Assembly (NCBI RefSeq): GCF_903853455.1
Contig: NZ_CAINTR010000008.1
Coordinates: 62,001 to 126,000, forward strand
DNA from: an uncultured Magnetospirillum sp.
GTDB taxonomy: Bacteria; Pseudomonadota; Alphaproteobacteria; Rhodospirillales; Magnetospirillaceae
DNA: 64,000 nt
Direction of reading: 5' to 3'
Numbering within the stretch: the stretch's first letter is position 1; every line of letters starts with the position of its first letter. This document shows, piece after piece, positions 54,112 to 61,761 of the stretch. The notes beneath the pieces were generated by a model, which saw only the letters and a program-made list of their open reading frames with translations, did not search any database and was not told the DNA's origin. The position numbers and the translations under genes are program-made.

Positions 54112-55277
54112 GGCGAGGGGGTATCCACGAAGCTCTTGCGGATCAGACCGTCGAGCGGATGGGTGGCGAGGATGTCGCGGATGCGCTCCGAGGCATGGCC
54201 GTCGCCGAAGGGGTTGACCAGCCCGGCCAGTCCGGCGCGAAACCCGGGCGACAGCAGCCGGCGCAGAGCGGCGGCGATGGCGGCGGCTTCGGTGGGGCAG
54301 TCGATGATGGAGGCGGCGCGCAACCGGCCTTTCTGGCGGTCGCCGATATTGACGGTGCCGATGCCGAAGCTGGGCACCTCGATCAGGCCGGAGGAGGAAT
54401 TGCCGACCACGCCGGAGACCAGCGCCAGGGCCGACAGATAGCCCTGATGGCCCAGCGACTTGACCGCCACGGCACGGCCAGGGCGCGTCGCCACGAAAGC
54501 CTCCACGGCGGCGGCGATGGCGCGGCCGCCGGCATCGGCATTGACCCCGGTGAAGATCAGCCGGACGTCGTCCTCGATCCCGGCCAGGGCGGCCAGCAGC
54601 TCGGCCACCTGACGCTCGGGGGCCAGGGCCGACAGGGTCTCGGGATGGAAGGTGACCAGCAGCGAGCGCTGGCCCAGGTCCAGCCCCAGCCGCGCCTCCA
54701 GCTCGGCGCGCGGCAGACGCTGGCCGTCGCGGATGGCGTCCAGCCCGGTGGAGCCCACCACGAACACCCGCTCCGGCGCCTCGCCCATCTGGACGATGCG
54801 GCGGCCATAGGCCTCGATGGCGGTGAAATGGAGGTGGGCCAGCTTGGTGATGGCGTGGCGGATGGCATCGTCCACCGCGCCTTCGGTCAACTGTCCGCCG
54901 GCGATATGGGCCAACGGCAGGCGCAGCGCCATGGCGGCGCTGGCGGCACCCAGCATCTCGTAGCGGTCGCCGAACACCAGGACGAGATCGGGCGTGAGGC
55001 GGGCGAAGGCCTCGGCCAGGCCCATGGTGGCCAGGGCCAGCGACTTGGCCATGCCGAGGCCGCTGTCGGAGGCCAGCACGATCTCCACCCGCTCGGCGAT
55101 GGCCACGCCCTCGGCCTCGATCTCGGTGACCGTCATGCCGAATTCGGGAGCAAGGTGAGTGCCGGTGACCACCACCAGCGGCTCGGTCCGCCCGTCCTCG
55201 GCCAGCAGCCGGATCAGCCGCGACAGCAGGCCGTATTCGGCCCGCGACCCGGTGACAATGGCGATCCGGCGCTTCAT
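54108..55277 (-). CDS. legG: UDP-N-acetylglucosamine 2-epimerase, hydrolysing type (NeuC/LegG-like)
   Basis: IAIVTGSRAEYGLLSRLIRLL, LVLVFGDRYEMLGAASAAMALRLPLAHIAGGQLTEGAVDDAIRHAITKLAHLHF, VVGNSSSGLIEVPSFGIGTVNIGDRQKGRLRA. Confidence 0.94.
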   Translation of the reverse strand: MKRRIAIVTGSRAEYGLLSRLIRLLAEDGRTEPLVVVTGTHLAPEFGMTVTEIEAEGVAIAERVEIVLASDSGLGMAKSLALATMGLAEAFARLTPDLVLVFGDRYEMLGAASAAMALRLPLAHIAGGQLTEGAVDDAIRHAITKLAHLHFTAIEAYGRRIVQMGEAPERVFVVGSTGLDAIRDGQRLPRAELEARLGLDLGQRSLLVTFHPETLSALAPERQVAELLAALAGIEDDVRLIFTGVNADAGGRAIAAAVEAFVATRPGRAVAVKSLGHQGYLSALALVSGVVGNSSSGLIEVPSFGIGTVNIGDRQKGRLRAASIIDCPTEAAAIAAALRRLLSPGFRAGLAGLVNPFGDGHASERIRDILATHPLDGLIRKSFVDTPSP

Positions 55278-56632
55278 TCGAACGTCACGATACCGCGCAG
55301 GTCCATGCGCTGGTCCAGATAGCGGTGCTTGCCGATGCGGGTGCGCGGAATGTCGTCCACCAGCTGCACCTCGATGTGGAATCCGGCCAGGATGGCGCCG
55401 ATGCGCCGTTCCAGCAGGGCCTTGACCACCGCCGGATCGTCAGCGGCCAGTTCGGCCTCGGGCTGGATCAGGATGGTCAGCGCGCCGGCCTGCTCCTGGA
55501 TCACCCGGAACTCGCGGATGCCCTTCCAGTCCATGTCGTTGTAGTTGAACACCGCCGGGGCCAGCGGGGTGGGATGGCCGGCGGCGTCGATGACGAAGTC
55601 CTGGAAGCGGCCCTCGACCCCTTTCAGGATCTTGTAATGGCGACCGCAGGGGCAGTCCTGGCTGTCACCGAGATAGCCGATGTCGCCGGTGCGGTAGCGG
55701 ATCAGCGGCATGGTGGGATTGTTGAAGCCGGTCACCACCATCTCGCCGCGCCCGCCCGGCTCGGTGACGTCGCGGCCCTGCTCGTCCAGCAGTTCCACGA
55801 TCCCCACCTGGGGCAGGAAGTGCAGGGCGTCGGAGTGCTGGCAGGGAAAGCCGGCGGCGCAGGCCTCGGTGTGGCCGAAGATGTTGATCAGCCGGGCCTG
55901 GAAGGCGCGCTCGATCATGGTGCGCTGGCCGTCGGTCAGATATTCGCCGTCGCAGGCGATGGTGCGGATGGGCCGGATCTCCAGCCCGTCCTGCAGGATG
56001 TACTTGGCCAGCGGCAGGATGGAGGACGGCCGCGTGTGGATATAGCGCGGCGCGAAGGCGTTGATCTCGGCCACATAGGCCGGGGCGGTCTCGGCGGTGA
56101 TGTGGTAGCACGACATCACCAGCTTGCGGCCGTCCTCCACCCGCCAGTAGCGGTTCTCGGCCAGGATCTCGGGGGCGAGCTTGTCGCCGTAGAGCCGCAC
56201 CGAGCGCCAGTTGAAGACGTCGAGGCCAAACGTCTCCATGTAGTGGTTGGTGCAGGCCTTGTCGCGGGCCAGGAAGTCGTCGTCGTACCAGATGGTCAAG
56301 GGCGTGCCGGTGCTGCCGCCGGTGGTGCGGTGGCGCAAAGTGGCGCGGTCCGCGTTGTCGGCCAGGAAGGCGTCGGGATCGGCCTGGATCGCCCGCTTGT
56401 CGATGATGGGAAAGCGCTTGAGGTCGGCCAGGGTGACGATGTCGTCGGGTCCGAACCCGGCCGCCGCCATGGCGCGGCCATAGGCCGGCACCCTGGCATG
56501 GGCGTGGCGCACCAGCCGCCGCAGGGAATTCAGCTGGTACTCGTCCTGCTGCCGGCGCGACCAGAACTGGCTCTGCTCGAGGAAGATCCGGCGTTCGACG
56601 AAGATCGGATTGGAAAAAGGATCGGCGCTCAC
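55274..56632 (-). CDS. Phenylacetate-CoA ligase-like AMP-dependent ligase (CapK-like)
   Basis: GTG start; RHRTTGGSTGTPLTIWYDDD (AMP-binding loop), NIFGHTEACAAGFPC, LIRYRTGDIGYLG, CPCGRHYKILKGVEGR. Confidence 0.92.
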   Translation of the reverse strand: MSADPFSNPIFVERRIFLEQSQFWSRRQQDEYQLNSLRRLVRHAHARVPAYGRAMAAAGFGPDDIVTLADLKRFPIIDKRAIQADPDAFLADNADRATLRHRTTGGSTGTPLTIWYDDDFLARDKACTNHYMETFGLDVFNWRSVRLYGDKLAPEILAENRYWRVEDGRKLVMSCYHITAETAPAYVAEINAFAPRYIHTRPSSILPLAKYILQDGLEIRPIRTIACDGEYLTDGQRTMIERAFQARLINIFGHTEACAAGFPCQHSDALHFLPQVGIVELLDEQGRDVTEPGGRGEMVVTGFNNPTMPLIRYRTGDIGYLGDSQDCPCGRHYKILKGVEGRFQDFVIDAAGHPTPLAPAVFNYNDMDWKGIREFRVIQEQAGALTILIQPEAELAADDPAVVKALLERRIGAILAGFHIEVQLVDDIPRTRIGKHRYLDQRMDLRGIVTFE

Positions 56633-57798
56633 CGTTCGCCCTCCCCGGCAAGGCGTGGACTGGACGGAATGTTGATCAGCCGGGCGGCGACGCTGTCGGT
56701 CACCTTCAACTCCATGCGTGGGCAGTCGGCGTACATGGGCAGGTGGTGCATGGGAGTCCAGGCCGGCCGGCATTGCAGGCCGCGCTGGTTGGACAGGGTC
56801 AGCACCGGCTCCAGCAGGGCTTCGTTGCCCGGCTCCAGCAGCGCCACGTTGAGCCAGTAATTGCTGCGGCCGAAATCAGTCTCGACGAAGGCGCGGATGC
56901 CGGCCAGCGGCGCGAAGGCGGCATGATAGCGCCCGGCCAGCAACCGCTTGCGCTCGAGGAAACCGGGCAGCCGCTCCAACTGGGCGCAGCCGATGGCGGC
57001 GTTGACGTTGGGCAGGCGGTAGTTGTAGCCCACCATGTCGTGGCGGAATTCGAACGGATGGGGCTGCTTGGCGGTGGTGGTGAGGTGCTTGGCCCGCTTG
57101 GCCAGCTCGGCGTCGTTGGTGAGGATGGCGCCGCCGCCGCCGGTGGTGACGATCTTGTTGCCGTTGAAGCTGAGCGACGCCAGCTTGCCGTGATTACCGG
57201 TGTGGCGACCCTTGTAGGTGCTGCCCAGGCTTTCGGCGGCGTCCTCCACCAGCGGCAGGCCGAAGCGCTCGCACACCGCCACCAGCGGATCCAGATCCAC
57301 CGGATGGCCGAAGGTGTGCATGCAGACCACGGCGCGGATCGGCCGCCCGGTCAGGCGGTTGACGACACAGCCGTCGCCGGGACGGGCGATGTCGGCCAGA
57401 TAGTCCGCCAGCCGGGCCGGGTCGAGGCCCAGGGTCCGCTCCTCGATCTCGGCGAAATGGGGCGTGGCGCCGCAATAGGCCACGGCGTTGGCGGTGGCGA
57501 CGAAGGTCAGCGACGGGATGATCACCTCGTCGCCGGAACGCACCCCGGTCAGCAGCAGGCCGGCATGCAGGGCGGCGGTGCCGTTGACCACCGCAACCGC
57601 GAAGCCGGCGCCGGTAAACTCGGCCAGCATCTTTTCGAAGCGGTCCACATAGGCGCCTACGGTGGAGACCCATTCGGTGTCGAGGCATTCCTTGACATAG
57701 GTCCACTCGTTGCCGGCGATCTCGGGGGCGTGCAGCAGCGCCTTGCCGCCGGTGACGCTTTCGATGGCGGCGACCACCTGTTCGGCGGTAAGCGTCAT
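56629..57798 (-). CDS. legC: LegC family DegT/DnrJ/EryC1 aminotransferase
   Basis: LHAPEIAGNEWTYVKECLDTEWVSTVGAYVDRFE, VNGTAALHAGLLLTGVRSGDEVIIPSLTFVATANAVAYCGATPHF, LSFNGNKIVTTGGGGAILTND (PLP Lys). Confidence 0.94.
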   Translation of the reverse strand: MTLTAEQVVAAIESVTGGKALLHAPEIAGNEWTYVKECLDTEWVSTVGAYVDRFEKMLAEFTGAGFAVAVVNGTAALHAGLLLTGVRSGDEVIIPSLTFVATANAVAYCGATPHFAEIEERTLGLDPARLADYLADIARPGDGCVVNRLTGRPIRAVVCMHTFGHPVDLDPLVAVCERFGLPLVEDAAESLGSTYKGRHTGNHGKLASLSFNGNKIVTTGGGGAILTNDAELAKRAKHLTTTAKQPHPFEFRHDMVGYNYRLPNVNAAIGCAQLERLPGFLERKRLLAGRYHAAFAPLAGIRAFVETDFGRSNYWLNVALLEPGNEALLEPVLTLSNQRGLQCRPAWTPMHHLPMYADCPRMELKVTDSVAARLINIPSSPRLAGEGER

Positions 57799-59816
57799 GC
57801 CCGCGCCTCCTTCTCCACCTGATAAAAGAACATGTCCGGCGAGGCGTATTCCGCCATCTTGCGCAGCGTCAGGTTGATGTTGTTCGAGCGGAACTGCTCG
57901 AACCGCGATCTGAGCGCGCTGCGCTGGGCATCCGCCAGCGTGAGGTGGTAGCTCACGGCGCCGGCATAATCGGCGATGGGATGGGTGTGGCCGTCCCGCT
58001 TCCACGCCAGCACGTCGTGGGACACCGCCAGCCGGCGTTCGTCGGCAAAGCCGCTCTCGTCGATGTCGATGCGGGCGGCGGCGGTGAAGCGCAGCACGTC
58101 GTCGAAACGGGCCAGCGCGTCGGGCCGGTCGGCCGCCAGTCCCCGGAACACCGTCCGCAGCATGGCCTCGAACGCGCCGGCGCAATGCAGCAGCAGCCGC
58201 GCGGTGTAGACGTAGTTGAGCTTGCCGTAGGAGCCGTCGCCCAGCTTGTCGAAATTCTCCGGCACCGACCAGAATTCGGCCAGTTCGTCGTAGGTGCCGA
58301 AGCGCTCGGTGTCCTGGTCGTGCTCGAAATCGGCCTTCAGCGCCGCCAACTCACCTTCGCCCTTGGGCCAGGCGGCGATGGCGGCCAGGGCGAAGTCCAC
58401 CGGATGAACGCCCGCCTCCTGGCGGACCAGCTGCATCAGGTCATGGTAATAGCCGCGCCCCCACATCATCTGGAGCAGGAAGTGGATGTAGCGGAACGAA
58501 CTCAGTTCCTCGAAGCTCATGGTCGAGGTGGCCAGCACGATCTCCTGGCCCTCGAACAGCTTGCGGCCGTCATAGATGCCGAAGGCGTTGTCATGCAGCC
58601 GCCAGCCGGTGCGCTTGAAATAGGCGGCGCGGGATTGGGCGCCCTCCATCTTGGTGCCGGGCAGGAGGTGGAGATTGTAGTTGAACACCTCGGCGCCGAT
58701 ATCCATCAGCGTCTTATTGGCATCGATATGGGTCTGCCAAGTCTCTTCCGGCAAGCCGACGATCAGCTCGGACACCATGCGGGTCTGGATGCCCTCGTCG
58801 GCGAGACGCCGGTTCAGCGTGATGACCTCGCCGATGGGCAGGTTCTTGCGCTCGATGGCCTTGAGGGTCGGCGGATGGAAACTCTGCATGGAAGCCCCCA
58901 CCTGCGACAATCCGCGCATCTGGCGCACCGCCTCGAACACCCGGTCGGGGCGGGTCTTGTTCCACTGGGCGTTGACCCGAAGCGGAAAGCCCTTGTCCTG
59001 GCTGCGCTCGTACAGGCGGGCCGCGAACAGGGCGTCGCGCTCCAGGATGCCGAAATTGGCGTCGCCGACGAACAGGCTGGTGGACTGGGTGCAGTGATCG
59101 GCGATGTAGTCGATCTCGGCCATCACCCGGGCCTCGCTGAAGCGGGCCAGCTTCTCGTTGCCGATGCCCCAGGCGCAGAAGGTGCAGCGATAGGGGCACG
59201 AGCGGTTGGTCTCGATGATCGGCGAAATGGGTTCTTCGAAGAACTCGTCCATCATGCCGTTGAGATAGGGCGACGGAATGACGTCGAGATCGTCCAGCGC
59301 CTTCAGCGACTCGCCCACATGGATGCGGCCACCGGCTCCCAGGTCGTTGACCAGACAGCCGGCCACCGGATCGCGGCGCAGCCGGACGGGATCGCCGCCC
59401 AGGTCGAGGAAGCGCCCCAGCAGCTCGGCGAAGCCGCGCTCGCCCTGGTTCAGCACGAAGGCGTCAAAATCGGGCGAACCGGCGAAGAACGGGGTGGCGC
59501 CCTCGGATGAAGCGTTCATGGAGGTGAAGATGGGGCCGCCACCCACCAGCAGCACCGCCGGATTGGCTTCGCGGGCGATCTCGGCGATCAGGCGGTTGAG
59601 GTTGACGTTCCACACATAGTGGGACAGGGCGACCACGTCCGGGCGTTCGGCCCGAATCGCCTCGATCATCCGCTCGGGACGCTTGAACAGCCGGATATCG
59701 AGGGGCTCGGTCAGCTGGGTGCGGGCGTAACCGGACACGAAGCCGATATTGATCGGCATGGTCCAGATGCCGATCTTGCCCCAGGTGTGAACCAGGTCCC
59801 CGAGAAAAACCTTCAT
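57795..59816 (-). CDS. B12-binding domain radical SAM protein
   Basis: N-terminal B12-binding-like domain (PDVVALSHYVWNVNLNRLIAEIAREANPAVLLVGGGPIF), ETNRSCPYRCTFCAWG (CxxxCxxC). Confidence 0.93.
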   Translation of the reverse strand: MKVFLGDLVHTWGKIGIWTMPINIGFVSGYARTQLTEPLDIRLFKRPERMIEAIRAERPDVVALSHYVWNVNLNRLIAEIAREANPAVLLVGGGPIFTSMNASSEGATPFFAGSPDFDAFVLNQGERGFAELLGRFLDLGGDPVRLRRDPVAGCLVNDLGAGGRIHVGESLKALDDLDVIPSPYLNGMMDEFFEEPISPIIETNRSCPYRCTFCAWGIGNEKLARFSEARVMAEIDYIADHCTQSTSLFVGDANFGILERDALFAARLYERSQDKGFPLRVNAQWNKTRPDRVFEAVRQMRGLSQVGASMQSFHPPTLKAIERKNLPIGEVITLNRRLADEGIQTRMVSELIVGLPEETWQTHIDANKTLMDIGAEVFNYNLHLLPGTKMEGAQSRAAYFKRTGWRLHDNAFGIYDGRKLFEGQEIVLATSTMSFEELSSFRYIHFLLQMMWGRGYYHDLMQLVRQEAGVHPVDFALAAIAAWPKGEGELAALKADFEHDQDTERFGTYDELAEFWSVPENFDKLGDGSYGKLNYVYTARLLLHCAGAFEAMLRTVFRGLAADRPDALARFDDVLRFTAAARIDIDESGFADERRLAVSHDVLAWKRDGHTHPIADYAGAVSYHLTLADAQRSALRSRFEQFRSNNINLTLRKMAEYASPDMFFYQVEKEARA

Positions 59817-59819
59817 GGG

Positions 59820-60986
59820 CTATGCCTCTGCCGCCGGGTAATCGATGGCGTAGTTGCCGAAGAAGCTGGCCGGCTGCTCCACATTGCGGAACAGGCCCGA
59901 GCGCAGGGCGGCGATCAGCTCGGACACCCCGTCGTGGACGGTGTAGCGCGGCTGGAAGAACAGCCGCTCGCGGATCTTGGTGAAATCGACCCGGTAGTTG
60001 CGCGGGTCGCTGCCATGCTGCTGGTAGCCGACCTTGGCGTCGGGCAGCTGGGTCAGGATGGCGTCGACGATCATCTGCTTGGTGAAGTTGTTGACCTCGC
60101 CGCCGGCGTTGAACACCTCGAAGGCGACACGTTCGGGCTTGGCCTCCAGCACCCGGCGGATCACCTCGGAAAAGTCGCCCAGATGGCAATAGGGCCGCCA
60201 GGTATGGGCGTCGTAGACCACCAGTTCGTGCCCCAGATACATGGCGCGGGTGAACTCGGAGACGGTGAGGTCGAAGCGCATGCGGGGCGACAGGCCGAAG
60301 GCGGTGGCGAAGCGCAGCACCGTGGTCTGGTAGTCCACCCGGCCCTTGATGCCCAGCAACGCCGTCTCCATGGCCACCTTGGCCTTGGCGTAGAGCGACA
60401 GCGGCGACAGCTCGTAATTCTCGTCGGCCAGGGTGTCCTGGGGGATCAGGCCGTAATTGGAACAGGTGGAGACGAACACCACCCGGTTGAGGCCGCGGCC
60501 GTCGAGGCGGTCGATCAGGGCCAGCATGCCGTCGTGATTGATGCGCTGGGATTCGTTCGGGTACTTCTTGGTGATGGGGTCGCCCACCAACCCGGCCAGG
60601 ATCACCACGTCGGTGACGCCCTCCAGGCAGGCTTCCATGTGGTCGCGGTCGGCGTAGTCGCCTTGGACGAATTCATAGCCGGGGCGGCCGAGGAAGGGCA
60701 GCACGGTTAGCTGGTTGTGATAAAGCAGCAGATCCTGGCTGCGGACCCGGTAGCCCTGGCGCAGCAGTTGCTCGGTCAGCACGCTGCCGATATAGCCGGC
60801 GCCGCCGACGATCAGGACCAGCCGCTCCTCCAGGCCGCGCGGCGCCAGCACCGACTCCGCCACCCGCAGCGATTCCTCGAACAGCTCGACCTGATAGGCT
60901 TCGGGCAGGTGGGCGTTGTTGACGAAGGCCACCGTTTTGGCGCGTTCGAACTGCTGGTGGGACAGGCCCTTGCGGATGGCGGTCAT
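59820..60986 (-). CDS. NAD-dependent epimerase/dehydratase (SDR-e)
   Basis: VLIVGGAGYIGSVLTEQLLRQGYRVRSQD, VFVSTCSNYG, LSLYAKAKVAMETALL (YxxxK), YCHLGDFSEVIRRVL. Confidence 0.93.
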   Translation of the reverse strand: MTAIRKGLSHQQFERAKTVAFVNNAHLPEAYQVELFEESLRVAESVLAPRGLEERLVLIVGGAGYIGSVLTEQLLRQGYRVRSQDLLLYHNQLTVLPFLGRPGYEFVQGDYADRDHMEACLEGVTDVVILAGLVGDPITKKYPNESQRINHDGMLALIDRLDGRGLNRVVFVSTCSNYGLIPQDTLADENYELSPLSLYAKAKVAMETALLGIKGRVDYQTTVLRFATAFGLSPRMRFDLTVSEFTRAMYLGHELVVYDAHTWRPYCHLGDFSEVIRRVLEAKPERVAFEVFNAGGEVNNFTKQMIVDAILTQLPDAKVGYQQHGSDPRNYRVDFTKIRERLFFQPRYTVHDGVSELIAALRSGLFRNVEQPASFFGNYAIDYPAAEA

Positions 60987-61021
60987 TCTCGTCTCCCTCT
61001 TTTTTCGAAAGCGCGGCCTTG

Positions 61022-61648
61022 TTAAGCCGTTTTTACGCCGATGGCGTCTTCGGATTGGCTGACAACGCACTGAACCTCGAGCAGGGGCAGCGGCAGCACC
61101 CGCTCGGGCGGCATCAGGCCGGCGAGGCGCTCCCAGGCGGCCTGCGGATTGGTCAGGTCGGCCAGGATCACCGCGTCGAGCCGGCCTTTGGCCGCCAGTT
61201 CGGCGGCGATGGCGGCGATGGGCCGCTCGGGGTTCACTTCCACCGGCCCTACCGTGTCGATGGGGAATTCGCGCGCCGCCAGGATGGCGATCTCGGCCAG
61301 GTCGCCGGTGCCGCACACCGCCACCCGCCGCCAGCCCTTGGCCTCGCAGATGCGGAAAACCCCCTCGCACTGGCCCTTGGCGTCGCGGAAGAACTGGAAG
61401 GAATAGGACAGGTAGCGGGCGACCAGGGCGCTTTTTTCCGCCAACCCGCTGGGCGTCAGGTAATAGGCGTAGCGGTTGGTCGGCACCGAGCTGACCTTGA
61501 CGTAACCCTTGCGGATGCAGCGGCGCAGATAGGAATTGGCCAAGCCCAAGGCGATGCCAAGCTCGTTGGCCAGCCGCCGCTGGGTGACGTTGGCGTCGGT
61601 CTGGATCAGCTTCAGCATGTCCAGCGTAAGGCGACCTTCCTTTTCCAT
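61022..61648 (-). CDS. Winged-helix transcriptional regulator with Rossmann-like C-terminal domain
   Basis: N-term LTLDMLKLIQTDANVTQRRLANELGIALGLANSYLRRCIRKGYVKVSSVPTNRYAYYLTPSGLAEK (wHTH), C-term RRVAVCGTGDLAEIAILAAREF. Confidence 0.88.
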   Translation of the reverse strand: MEKEGRLTLDMLKLIQTDANVTQRRLANELGIALGLANSYLRRCIRKGYVKVSSVPTNRYAYYLTPSGLAEKSALVARYLSYSFQFFRDAKGQCEGVFRICEAKGWRRVAVCGTGDLAEIAILAAREFPIDTVGPVEVNPERPIAAIAAELAAKGRLDAVILADLTNPQAAWERLAGLMPPERVLPLPLLEVQCVVSQSEDAIGVKTA

Positions 61649-61675
61649 GCCGCTCCTAGGGAAAACCGTATGGGC

Positions 61676-61704
61676 TTCTACCGCGTTCATGCCATGAACG
61701 TCAA
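61676..61704 (-). promoter_or_regulatory. Promoter with embedded palindromic operator (site C), upstream of the regulator gene
   Basis: Minus strand TTGACG-TTCATGGCATGAACGCG-GTAGAA (17-bp spacer); perfect GTTCATG-C-CATGAAC palindrome 61685-61699. Confidence 0.65.
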
Positions 61705-61761
61705 GCTGGGCCTAACGTCTGGTTCGTGACAGAGGGAAAAATCCGGGTTAAGAAGAACGCC

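Noticed and set aside
59515-59537. Near match to the GTTCA-N5-TGAAC palindrome (gttcatggaggtgaa)
   Set aside because: Spacing is off by one, it is inside coding sequence, and no promoter elements lie around it.
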